Assembly: GCA_947036575.1 (NCBI GenBank)
Contig: CAMQSH010000009.1
Location: 1-24,385, forward strand
Source of the DNA: an uncultured Brevinema sp.
GTDB taxonomy: Bacteria; Spirochaetota; Brevinematia; Brevinematales; Brevinemataceae
Length of the DNA stretch: 24,385 nt
Reading direction: 5' to 3'
In this document: positions 16,140-23,712 of the stretch, in pieces
Numbering within the stretch: position 1 is the first letter of the stretch
How the letters are laid out: every line of letters begins with the position of its first letter
Position numbers and translations under genes: made by a program
Notes under the pieces: model-generated
Told to the model about the DNA's origin: nothing
What the model saw: only the letters and a program-made list of their open reading frames with translations
Databases searched by the model: none

Positions 16140-16937
16140 ATGAAAGATCTATTAAAATCTTTGTGGTTAAATCTCAAATGGCGTAGAGGTAACAATATAA
16201 GTAATAAATTAACTCACAATTAATTAGAAGTTTTTTGGTTAAATCTCAAATGGACTATTTGTGCATACAATCAATATTCAGACAAGCCTTTATGGGCAAG
16301 GCTAGATTATATTGCAATAACAAAAATAGGAGCAATGAACACAAAACAAGATATTGTAGTAAAACTCAGAAATTCGGAATTATTGACAAAGATGGTAACA
16401 CAGTTCTTCCTTTTGAATATATAAAGATAAATGATATACATAGTGAAAATATAATTGATGTTCAAATTTCACCTAGAAAATGTGGTTTGTACAACATAAA
16501 AGAAAAGTGTTTTGTAGGTAAGTTTCAACGAATAGATTTACTAATGGATAATGAATTGATTTCAGTTTCTAAAGGAGAAAATGAGAATGGTATTGTCAAT
16601 CAATTAGGGGAAGTTATAATACCTTTTGAATATTATGACACAGCATATTTTCCAATAGTGGCAAAGGGACAAATACTCATAGGGAATTATAGATATAAAT
16701 AACAATATAATTCTACTATTTACATACGATAGTCCTCAAAAAATTAGAGATGTATACATCAATCACCCAATTTTAGGTACATTATCTATAGTTTATGGCA
16801 AAAATAATTTGATGGGAATCATAAAAGAAGATAATACAATTGTTTTACCTTTTAAATATGATAGGATTAAAATATTTGATCAATTTGTAGGTGTGAAAAA
16901 GGGTAAGAAGCAAGGGTTTATTCTTTGCTTCTTTTAA
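16140..16937 (+). pseudogene. Frameshifted WG-repeat protein gene
   Basis: Reading the plus strand in pieces gives one broken gene. An ATG at 16140 opens a frame (MKDLLKSLWLNLKW) ending at a stop at 16221-16223; the same frame then continues as FWLNLKWTICAYNQYSDKPLW and on to about 16370. Homology then passes to the second frame, with FGIIDKDGNTVLPFEY (from about 16376) and GIVNQLGEVIIPFEYYD, stopping at 16702. The third piece returns to the first frame from 16698 to 16937, with GIIKEDNTIVLPFKYDRI. The units G-I-[IV]-x-x-x-G-x-x-[IV]-[IL]-P-F-x-Y are WG repeats, which build beta-rich proteins of mostly unknown function. Two frame changes and one stop make a functional product unlikely. The ORF at 16235-16702 alone starts out of frame for its first 45 or so residues. 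Confidence 0.65.
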
Positions 16938-17195
16938 TCACAGAACTATCTTCTTATGTTAATATCATTTTATCAACACTAAAAATAGTCACTAATACTA
17001 ATAGTGTAGTATTGTATCTAAAATACAATACTCTATGTTATCATTACACACCATTTTTCTATATACAACAATCCTTTATTCCTGTTTTCTAATTTTATTT
17101 AGCTCGTTTTTAGATTATCCTCTAAAAAACAACAACTCGTTACTCTCCACTTGTCATACATACTCATCTAAACACTAATTATTATTACTGCTATT
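16938..17195. other. Gene-free stretch with a 10-bp hairpin
   Basis: No supportable gene. A perfect inverted repeat AGTATTGTAT (17008-17017) / ATACAATACT (17023-17032) follows the WG-repeat remnant. It has no T tract on either strand, so its role is unclear. The rest is A+T-rich and closed in all frames. Confidence 0.5.
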
Positions 17196-17285
17196 TAGAT
17201 TCGTTCACTATTTTGGAGATAATAGAACACTAGAGAAAAAAGATACTATAAAGATAGCTATTATAACTATAGAAAGTGTTATTAT
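17196..17285. repeat. Dispersed intergenic repeat, copy A
   Basis: Two conserved blocks, TAGATTCGTTCACTATTTTG (from 17196) and CTAGAGAAAAAAGATACTAT (from 17230, similarity continuing to 17285), recur in the same order and orientation at 22458-22645. In both places a GTGAAATTGGGGT-type terminator on the minus strand follows. Confidence 0.7.
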
Positions 17286-17326
17286 GTAATTCATTATACA
17301 GTATTATTTTAATTGTATATCAGAAT

Positions 17327-17381
17327 AAAAAAAAGCTCCCGTGTTCTATATAGAAACACGAAAGCTTAACCCCAATTTCAC
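17327..17381 (-). terminator. Motif-preceded terminator of the TRAP operon, copy 3
   Basis: On the minus strand GTGAAATTGGGGT (17381-17369) is followed by a hairpin with arms at 17367-17354 and 17346-17333 (outer AAGCTT/AAGCTC, inner CGTGTTTC/GAACACG) and a T8 tail (17334-17327). It lies 23 bp beyond the dctM stop codon and ends the sialidase-like/TRAP operon. Confidence 0.85.
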
Positions 17382-17403
17382 AAGACATAAGTCTCTTTAT
17401 GAT

Positions 17404-18684
17404 TTATGTAAAAACATTAGATAGTATAGGAACAAAAGCTACTAATAGTACACAAATAAGCATCCCTACTAACATGGGTAAAGATCCTACAAATACATTT
17501 TGAATGGATGTCTTACTGATCTGATTAGCAATAAATAAGTTGCCTCCTAAAGGTGGGGTAACAAAACCTATTCCTAATCCCATAATCATAAGAATTCCAA
17601 AATGATAAATAGATACATCATATTGTTTTACTATAGGATAAAGCAAAGGTGTTAAAATAATAATAGAAGCCATAGTATCCATAAAAGTACCAACAAAAAG
17701 AAGTAATAAGATGATTAATAGCATAGCTGAAACATAATTATTCATATATAGGGACATAAATTGAGTAAGCATCAGTGGTATTTGTTGAGAGGTTAGTAAT
17801 TTTCCTAAGGCAACAGCAAAAGGAATCAAAAACATTGCTACTACTGTAATTCCAGCAGAATCTACTAATACTTTAAAAGTATCTATAATTTTTAGATCCT
17901 TATGAACAAAAACTCCTATAATATATGCGTACAAACATGCCACAGCTGCTGATTCTGTAGGGGTAAAAACACCTGAATAAATACCTCCTAAGATAATAAC
18001 AGGGGTAAACATTGCCCATTTTGCTCGAAATAAAGCAGCCATAAAGGTTTTGAAATTACGAGTTTTTGTAGTATCTCCTCTCCATCCATTTTTTCGAGCA
18101 ACAATATAGGCTGGAATTGCCATGGAGATCCCAAAAAGGATACCTGGGATAATTCCTGCTATAAACATTGTTGAAACAGCAGTACCATGCTGATTTAAAG
18201 AGTATATAATCATTGGATTGCTTGGAGGGATAATAATTGCTATTACCCCCGCACATGCTGCTAATCCTGCTGCAAATCCTTTGTCATAACCTCTTTTTAT
18301 CATTTCTGGTATAGTAATACTTCCTATGGCAGCAACAGTTGCTGGTGCTGATCCGCTCAAACCTCCAAAAAGTATGCTTGAAAAAATAGTGACTATGGCT
18401 AATCCCCCATACATACTTCCTACTAATTCATCCATAAGTTCCAAAAGCCTTTGAGCTACTCCCCCTGTTGCCATTAAGTTACCAGCTAAAATAAACATAG
18501 GGATCGCCAATAATGGAAAACTATCCACAGATTGGTAACTATCAAGAGCCAAGTCAATAACATCTAAATCTAAGCCTATATATGCTAAAAACAAAGAAAG
18601 AGCAAGAGCAATAGCTATAGGCACCCTTATTAATATCAATCCAAAGCATAGCACAATAAGCAATAAACTTTGATATAATTCCAT
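17404..18684 (-). CDS. TRAP transporter large permease subunit (DctM family)
   Basis: An inner-membrane protein of 426 residues with about a dozen hydrophobic segments, the translocating subunit of a tripartite ATP-independent periplasmic importer driven by a sodium or proton gradient. Family-typical sequences are FILAGNLMATGGVAQRL (about 63-79), FGGLSGSAPATVAAIGSI (about 105-122) and, near the C-terminus, GIGFVTPPLGGNLFIAN. Length is standard for DctM. It starts 9 bp after dctQ, and the TRAP genes follow in the order binding protein, small subunit, large subunit. The substrate is probably a sugar acid or similar carboxylate, as in most TRAP systems, but this subunit does not reveal it. Confidence 0.93.
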   Translation of the reverse strand: MELYQSLLLIVLCFGLILIRVPIAIALALSLFLAYIGLDLDVIDLALDSYQSVDSFPLLAIPMFILAGNLMATGGVAQRLLELMDELVGSMYGGLAIVTIFSSILFGGLSGSAPATVAAIGSITIPEMIKRGYDKGFAAGLAACAGVIAIIIPPSNPMIIYSLNQHGTAVSTMFIAGIIPGILFGISMAIPAYIVARKNGWRGDTTKTRNFKTFMAALFRAKWAMFTPVIILGGIYSGVFTPTESAAVACLYAYIIGVFVHKDLKIIDTFKVLVDSAGITVVAMFLIPFAVALGKLLTSQQIPLMLTQFMSLYMNNYVSAMLLIILLLLFVGTFMDTMASIIILTPLLYPIVKQYDVSIYHFGILMIMGLGIGFVTPPLGGNLFIANQISKTSIQNVFVGSLPMLVGMLICVLLVAFVPILSNVFT

Positions 18685-18693
18685 AATTTTCTC

Positions 18694-19176
18694 CTAAAGG
18701 CTTTCTCTGTAATTCTTAATTAAAAAGTATATTTTTTGACATAATCGTAGAATAGACAGACTAAAAGAAACTGGTAGCATTAACAATACCATCCAGTAAG
18801 GTAAGCCCAGTCCTTCCGTGTTTGTTCCTAACATTTTATGAAAAAAAACAGCTCGTCCTGCTACAAAAATAAAAATTACACAAAATATTATAAAAATAAT
18901 ATTAGAAATAAGATTTAATATTAAAGACTGCTTTTTAGAAAGATCAGGAAAAAGATCAATAATAACATGCCTCTCTTGCTTAATAGCTAAAGAGGTTCCT
19001 AAAAAAACAATGCCTGTCATTAATATTCTCGCAATTTCATCAGTATAGGCCGAAGGTGAATTGAATACATAACGAGCTATAACTTCTACATTTAGAGAGA
19101 TTGCTATATAGCCTAACATTGCGGCACAACAAAATTCTTCAAAATAGGAGTCTAATTTTTGCCAGAAAGATTTCAT
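18694..19176 (-). CDS. TRAP transporter small permease subunit (DctQ family)
   Basis: A 160-residue inner-membrane protein with four hydrophobic segments (about 14-34, 50-66, 88-110 and 127-146), the standard DctQ topology. It pairs with DctM and the binding protein. The pattern NVEVIARYVFNSPSAYTDEIARIL (about 29-52) matches the family consensus for the stretch linking the first two helices. The gene lies 21 bp after the binding-protein gene and 9 bp before dctM. Confidence 0.9.
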   Translation of the reverse strand: MKSFWQKLDSYFEEFCCAAMLGYIAISLNVEVIARYVFNSPSAYTDEIARILMTGIVFLGTSLAIKQERHVIIDLFPDLSKKQSLILNLISNIIFIIFCVIFIFVAGRAVFFHKMLGTNTEGLGLPYWMVLLMLPVSFSLSILRLCQKIYFLIKNYRESL

Positions 19177-19197
19177 ACCCTATCTCCTTACCTATAT

Positions 19198-20223
19198 TTA
19201 ACTAATTTTTTGTATTAGAGTATCAAAGAACTCTTTTTCTTCTAGAGTAAAACTTTCTAATGCTTGTTGAGTTGCAGGTGCTAAGATAACTTGTTTGAAA
19301 GCATCTTTTTCTGCATCACTTGGAAAATACACATCGACACCTTGAGCTTTTAATTCATCGTATGAAGAAACTAATTTTTCATCATATGTTGCTCTAGTTT
19401 CTGCGATTGCTTTATTCATTCCTTCTTGAAGAATAACTTGAAGATCTTCTGGTAGATTTTCCCAAGTCTTATTATTAATCACTATGAATGATCCATGCAA
19501 TTGAAAATTAAGAACATTTAATGATTTTCCTACTTCACCTAAAGCGAATGCTAAACTGGTGATAGGAGGAATAGCCAATCCATCAATTGTTCCTGTTTGT
19601 AAAGCTGTATACACTTCAGAGATCCCCATTGTTGTTGGTCCAGCACCTAAAGCTCCGATTATTTTTCTTTCTACAGGGTTAGGTGTTACACGAATTTTCA
19701 ATCCTTTTAGATCTGAAGGTTGACGGACAGTTTTGTTTTTAGTTAATATTCCTCTAAGCTCAAAAGGAACAACTCCATATAAGCGAAGATTTTTTTCATT
19801 AAAAAATGGTTGAATATCTTCAGAAATCTTTCCTCCAAATTTACCATTAGGAAAAAACAGATCAACAGGCTCTTGAGAATTGTCCATTAGAAAAGGCACA
19901 TCAAATGCTTTAATAATGTTGACAATAGAAGCGAGATTTGCTCCTGATGAAATCGCTAATTGCACTTGGCTACCTACTTGTACTTTTTGTAAAAGTTGAG
20001 TATCATTTCCTAGTGCTCCCCCAAAACTTAGATCAATTTTTAATTTCCCTTTTGATTCTTTTTCTACATATTCTTTCATAACTTTCCATGTGTTAGCCCA
20101 ATGAGTTCCATCTTGGGTGGTTGTTGCTAAGGTTAAAGTAACTGTATCTTCTGTGTTTACCTTTTTAGGTGATCCACATCCTGTTATAGCCAATACTATT
20201 AGTGTTATTAATATATTTTTCAT
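19198..20223 (-). CDS. TRAP transporter substrate-binding lipoprotein (DctP family)
   Basis: An extracytoplasmic solute receptor of 341 residues that hands its ligand to DctQM. The N-terminus is a lipoprotein signal with cysteine at residue 16 (LAITGCGS), so the receptor is anchored rather than free in the periplasm. The conserved arginine that binds the ligand carboxylate in DctP receptors is R178 in LKIRVTPNP, and the following segment MGISEVYTALQTGTIDG is the family hallmark. Presence of that arginine supports an acidic substrate such as a uronate, aldonate or sialic acid; which one cannot be told. It begins about 25 bp after the sialidase-like gene, with AGGAG before the ATG. Confidence 0.92.
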   Translation of the reverse strand: MKNILITLIVLAITGCGSPKKVNTEDTVTLTLATTTQDGTHWANTWKVMKEYVEKESKGKLKIDLSFGGALGNDTQLLQKVQVGSQVQLAISSGANLASIVNIIKAFDVPFLMDNSQEPVDLFFPNGKFGGKISEDIQPFFNEKNLRLYGVVPFELRGILTKNKTVRQPSDLKGLKIRVTPNPVERKIIGALGAGPTTMGISEVYTALQTGTIDGLAIPPITSLAFALGEVGKSLNVLNFQLHGSFIVINNKTWENLPEDLQVILQEGMNKAIAETRATYDEKLVSSYDELKAQGVDVYFPSDAEKDAFKQVILAPATQQALESFTLEEKEFFDTLIQKIS

Positions 20224-20248
20224 AATTTTAACTCCTATTATAAATTGT

Positions 20249-21340
20249 TTAAGAGAGCAGTTCTTCGATTTCTTTATTACTTAAGAAATTCATTACTAAA
20301 GGCTGCGCTTTGCTTTTTTGAGATTGTTGCCAAGTTGCATATATTCCTTCTGATGTTTGAAGAATATTAACATAACGTGAGCAAGCTGTTCCATAAGGAC
20401 TAAGGAAAATAGGCATATCTACTGATATTCTTTGAACTGATTTTGGATCTCCGTTTTCGATATAAGCCAATCCTCCCAATTCTTCACAAGAATATCCTCT
20501 AGGACGTTGAACCGCTTTGTTATGCTGATCCATATTTCTGAGTCCTTCTCCTCCATCATAGAAAAATAAACTTACTCTTTTATCCTTTAGCACTCCAATC
20601 TGAGGCATATCAAAAACACAGGTTCCTCTTGTCATCGCAACATCCCATGTATAACCCCGTCTAAAGAATTCCCAAACAGGTGTTTCAAAAGCAATATCTT
20701 GTCCTTTTCTTTTCATATAAGCTGTGTTTGAACTAGACCAATTGAATGGATGGGTACAAAACATTAAATACTCATCACCTGTGTATGATGTGTAATAAAA
20801 AGGATCTTTGACATGAATAAATTGAGAATCTGTACAGGAAACTATGTGTTGAATTTTGCCTACTGTTAATTCTTTAACAGAGTGAGCTTTGATAAGATCA
20901 ATACTCCAAACTCCTGTTCCTGGCTTTAAAAATTCTTTAAGATGTTCTGGATAAGAATTTTCTGCTTTTTCTGAAGATATAAATAATTCAATATCCCCAT
21001 CTTTATTAAAATGCAATGAAGTGCCTTCTATAGAAAGAACCCCTTGTGGTAATTCTGATTTTAGAATACTATGAATCTTTTGAAAGGATTTCCCTTTATC
21101 TTTAGATTCAAAAATTGCCAATTCCAAACCTCTATCTCCCAGATCTAATCCTGTTCGAGAATCTCCAAAATTTCGGTATCGTCCTGAAATATATAGTGTA
21201 CCATCTTTTGCCTCTACCATATTTCCTCCGCCAAACCAAAAACCTGTAGCATCATCGTAAGTAGGAATTATTATTTCAGCTTTATCCTCATTAACTAAAG
21301 CCAATGCAAATTTTTTGAGTTTTTCTTGAATACTAGACAT
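20249..21340 (-). CDS. Cytoplasmic sialidase-like (Asp-box/BNR) glycosidase-family protein
   Basis: A 363-residue predicted beta-propeller protein. SKDKGKSF at 79-86 is a good Asp box (S-x-D-x-G-x-[ST]-[WF]), the loop motif of sialidases, and GRYRNFGDSR near 53-62 could supply substrate-binding arginines. There is no signal peptide, so it should act in the cytoplasm on something brought in by the TRAP importer encoded directly downstream. I placed the start at 21340: AGGAGG lies 6 nt before that ATG, whereas the in-frame ATG at 21409 would add 23 residues encoded by the promoter and leader. No neighbouring genes for sialic acid breakdown (nanA, nanK, nanE) occur here, so sialidase activity is not assumed; a lyase or glycosidase acting on an acidic glycoside is equally possible. 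Confidence 0.75.
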   Translation of the reverse strand: MSSIQEKLKKFALALVNEDKAEIIIPTYDDATGFWFGGGNMVEAKDGTLYISGRYRNFGDSRTGLDLGDRGLELAIFESKDKGKSFQKIHSILKSELPQGVLSIEGTSLHFNKDGDIELFISSEKAENSYPEHLKEFLKPGTGVWSIDLIKAHSVKELTVGKIQHIVSCTDSQFIHVKDPFYYTSYTGDEYLMFCTHPFNWSSSNTAYMKRKGQDIAFETPVWEFFRRGYTWDVAMTRGTCVFDMPQIGVLKDKRVSLFFYDGGEGLRNMDQHNKAVQRPRGYSCEELGGLAYIENGDPKSVQRISVDMPIFLSPYGTACSRYVNILQTSEGIYATWQQSQKSKAQPLVMNFLSNKEIEELLS

Positions 21341-21369
21341 ATTTGTCCTCCTAAATTTTTCTCTATTAT

Positions 21370-21397
21370 ATAATACCAGAATAGAACCAAAACGCAA
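21370..21397 (-). promoter_or_regulatory. Candidate promoter of the sialidase-like/TRAP operon
   Basis: On the minus strand TTGCGT (21392-21397) and TATTAT (21370-21375) are separated by 16 bp and lie about 30 bp before the chosen start codon at 21340. Both hexamers are imperfect, so this is a moderate call. Confidence 0.45.
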
Positions 21398-21506
21398 GGA
21401 GAATATCAATATTTTTTTTTATTAGTGTAACTATTCTAGTTTTAATAATTTAACAACCATAAATTGTGTAGTCATATGTTAAAACTAAAAATAATTAAAA
21501 CAGATC

Positions 21507-21535
21507 TTGTAAAATATAAGATATATTACTATAAT
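21507..21535 (+). promoter_or_regulatory. Promoter of the GntR-type regulator gene
   Basis: TTGTAA (21507-21512) and TATAAT (21530-21535) are separated by 17 bp, about 35 bp before the regulator start codon. The spacer and -10 are covered by the palindrome at 21512-21548. Confidence 0.65.
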
Positions 21536-21548
21536 ATATCTTATATTT
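21512..21548. promoter_or_regulatory. Perfect 17-bp palindrome over the regulator promoter (candidate operator)
   Basis: Arms AAATATAAGATATATTA (21512-21528) and TAATATATCTTATATTT (21532-21548) are perfectly complementary around CTA. The dyad overlaps the spacer and -10 of the gntR-type promoter, a classic position for autorepression. It lies about 115 bp upstream of the -35 of the divergent sialidase-like/TRAP operon. Confidence 0.6.
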
Positions 21549-21569
21549 ATATATATTAGGGCTAAAATA

Positions 21570-22268
21570 ATGAAAAACACTTTATTGTATATGGAAATAT
21601 ACCAAAATTTAAAATCTAAAATTTTAGCATCACCTCAGATATATAAATTACCATCTGAGAGAGTTCTTGCACAACAATTCTATGTAAGTCGAATAACTAT
21701 TCGCCATGCTATAAAATTATTATTAGAAGAAAATATCATCGAAAAAAAAGCACGTTCTGCTAGTTTTATTAAAAATTCTATCTATAAACATGATCTTTTA
21801 CATGTGAAAAGCTTAAAAGAAGAATTTAGTGATATAGGGGTTAATTACCATATAGATATCTTATCTTTTGAAATTAGACTCGTTCCAGAACCTCTTGCTT
21901 ATTCTTTAAAAATTAATACTTCTGATCTTGTTTATTTTATTGAACGCCTTATTTTTGTTGATCAACAACCTTTAATTTATGAAATAAGCTATATGCCCTA
22001 TTCTCTTTTTCCAAATATGAAAGAAAGTGATATGATTGTAAAATATGACTATATAGAAAAAGATATGAAATTCCAATTAAAATGTGTTCACAAAAGTATT
22101 TCAGCAAATACACCTTCTGATATAATAAAAAAACATCTCCAAGTAACAAATCAAGCAGTTTTATTAATAGATATGTACACAGAACTTTCTAATGGTATTA
22201 TTTGTGATTATGTTCAACAATATTATCACCCAAAACATACTTTTAGTATTTCTTCCTACAGATCATAA
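21570..22268 (+). CDS. GntR-family transcriptional regulator with UTRA domain
   Basis: A 232-residue DNA-binding regulator of the HutC/UTRA branch of the GntR family. The N-terminal winged helix-turn-helix is at about 5-70 (YKLPSERVLAQQFYVSRITIRHAIKLLLEENII), followed by a UTRA ligand-binding domain (about 80-228), with FIERLIFVDQQPLIYEISYMP being the characteristic central strand pair. UTRA domains sense small molecules, often phosphorylated sugars. It is transcribed away from the sialidase-like/TRAP operon and is most likely its repressor and its own, through the palindrome at 21512-21548. That regulatory link is inference from layout. A terminator-like hairpin follows immediately. Confidence 0.88.
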   Translation: MKNTLLYMEIYQNLKSKILASPQIYKLPSERVLAQQFYVSRITIRHAIKLLLEENIIEKKARSASFIKNSIYKHDLLHVKSLKEEFSDIGVNYHIDILSFEIRLVPEPLAYSLKINTSDLVYFIERLIFVDQQPLIYEISYMPYSLFPNMKESDMIVKYDYIEKDMKFQLKCVHKSISANTPSDIIKKHLQVTNQAVLLIDMYTELSNGIICDYVQQYYHPKHTFSISSYRS

Positions 22269-22295
22269 AAAATTGTAAATCAGTTTTACAATTTT
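22269..22295 (+). terminator. Terminator-like hairpin after the GntR-type gene
   Basis: AAAATTGTAAA (22269-22279) and TTTACAATTTT (22285-22295) form a perfect 11-bp stem with a 5-nt loop, starting at the base after the stop codon. It is A/T-rich with a short T tail, so it is a weaker terminator than the others in the window. Confidence 0.6.
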
Positions 22296-22457
22296 AGAGA
22301 CATTAACTCCTTTTATTTTAAAATTACTCAAATCAAATTTCTAAATATTATATAGTAGTTAGAAGTATCATCGTTGGATTAAACTAGAAAAATTTATTTT
22401 CCTTTCATATAAAAATTAAAACAAACGAATTTTAGATATACATTAATTATTCATACC
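22296..22457. other. Gene-free A+T-rich spacer
   Basis: Nothing supportable is seen here: all frames are closed at short intervals and there is no clear promoter or dyad. Confidence 0.5.
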
Positions 22458-22645
22458 TAGATTCGTTCACTATCTTGGATATAAGCGATATTATTGTAGT
22501 GTTCTATAGTGTGTTAAGTAAATACTATTACAGTTATATAGAGAATAAATAGAATAACCTTATTTTGGTTCTATTAAGATAATAGATATACTGGAGAAAA
22601 AAGTATTGTAAAGATAGTTATTATTACTATAGAGAGTATTATCAT
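22458..22645. repeat. Dispersed intergenic repeat, copy B
   Basis: Blocks TAGATTCGTTCACTATCTTG (from 22458) and CTGGAGAAAAAAGTATTGTA (from 22591, similarity continuing to 22645) match copy A at 17196-17285. Here the blocks are about 110 bp apart instead of about 15, so sequence has been gained here or lost from copy A. Confidence 0.7.
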
Positions 22646-22865
22646 TAATAATGACTGTATATTATTAAAGCGTTATAAGATAAAATAGTTTCTTTATTTT
22701 TATATTTTTTTTATTATGTTCAAGACTACGTCGTTTTTTGTTGATTTTTTTTAGATATTGTTTTTAATTACAGAAATAAAAATTATTATAAATGCGTGAT
22801 TAGTGACTATGCAGTATTGATAAAAAGAAATATCTCAAGGCTTGGGTGTGGGGGGTCTATATATA
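22646..22865. other. Gene-free stretch with second copy of the TAGTGACTA...GGGGGTCTA block
   Basis: No gene. The segment at about 22800-22855, beginning TAGTGACTA and ending GGGGGTCTA, matches the one at about 699-744 in its ends and in an internal ATAT...CAAGG/TAAGG core. In both cases an AAGCTCC-type terminator on the minus strand lies to its right (immediately here, about 160 bp away at the left end of the window). Confidence 0.55.
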
Positions 22866-22872
22866 ACAAAAT

Positions 22873-22937
22873 AAAGCTCCCATGTCCTAAAAGAAGAAAC
22901 ACAAGAGCTTTACCCCAATTTCACGAGACTTAGTCTC
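22873..22937 (-). terminator. Motif-preceded terminator after the SIS pseudogene, copy 4
   Basis: On the minus strand a small dyad GAGACT/AGTCTC (22937-22925) leads into GTGAAATTGGGGT (22924-22912), then a hairpin with outer arms AAAGCTC (22911-22905) and its complement ending at 22873, followed by a T-rich tail. It lies about 20 bp beyond the end of the SIS-domain pseudogene and is closely similar to the TRAP-operon terminator at 17327-17381, which has a degenerate version of the same preceding dyad. Confidence 0.8.
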
Positions 22938-22957
22938 TTTGATATGATTAGATTATT

Positions 22958-23703
22958 TTATAAATAATGTATTTGTTTTTTATGCTGTTTAAATATTCTA
23001 TAATTATAGTCCATAGCTCCATCCATATTCCACTTTTGATAATAGGTGGAATATGTCCTAAATCAATCATTTGATTAGTATATTCTAAAAGTAGCGTATT
23101 TGCTATTGTTAATCCAATGATTGATGAAGTTGGTGCTACTTTTACTTCAATTTGTTCAAAATTAATACAAGCATCTCCTTTTTCAACACCATTATTAATC
23201 ATTATATCTGCTATATCTGATAATTTTTTACCAGAAGAATGTCTTGAATCAACGCTTTGTGAATATAATTCACTATGTAAGCCTATAACAAAAATCCCTT
23301 TTTCTTTAGCTGCCATTGCTAGTTCTACAATAGCAGGATTACGTCCAGAAACAGAATGGATAAACAAAAAATCACCTTGTAATAAAGGGTACGAATCAGC
23401 AAGAAGATAGCCTGTACCTTCTGTTTGCTCATAACAACTCGTCATGTTATAAAGGGTTAAAATCTAAGCACATATTAGAATTGAAAATACCATTAAATAG
23501 AGCACATCCTCCAGCTCTATAGATCATTTCTTGAGTTATTACATCAGAATGTGTTGCTCCAAAAAACCATATTGTATTCCCACTAATACTTGTTTTTGCC
23601 ATTTGATTGGTAACTTTAACAAGTTTATCCCCAGCTTCTTCAATGACTTTTTTTGTAATTCAATTATGTGAGTCAAATATTGTTGAGATTGTGTAGATAA
23701 CAT
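22958..23703 (-). pseudogene. SIS-domain sugar isomerase-like gene (UPF0309 type) with three frameshifts
   Basis: The start ATG at 23703 has AGGAG in good position. The N-terminal frame (MLSTQSQQYLTHIIELQ) shifts at an A7 run at about 23648-23654, where one more A would restore KVIEEAGDKLVKV...GNTIWFFGATHSD and RAGGCALFNG. A second shift at about 23450-23456 passes into the long frame MTSCYEQTEGTGYL...FIHSVSGRNPAIVELAMAAKEKG...DSRHSSGKKLSDIAD...NNGVEKGDA. A third at about 23025-23030 leads to NMDGAMDYNYRIFKQHKK, the usual family C-terminus, with stop at 22958-22960. Joined, the pieces match a full-length UPF0309 SIS protein of about 248 residues; SGRN and SRHSSGKKL are phosphosugar-binding motifs. 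As written it cannot make a complete protein. It follows the PTS EIIA gene by 9 bp. Confidence 0.82.
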
Positions 23704-23712
23704 AATATACTC

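Noticed and set aside
20249..21409. Longer version of the sialidase-like gene starting at 21409
   Set aside because: The extra 23 residues are encoded by the predicted promoter and leader, and the strong AGGAGG site belongs to the ATG at 21340.
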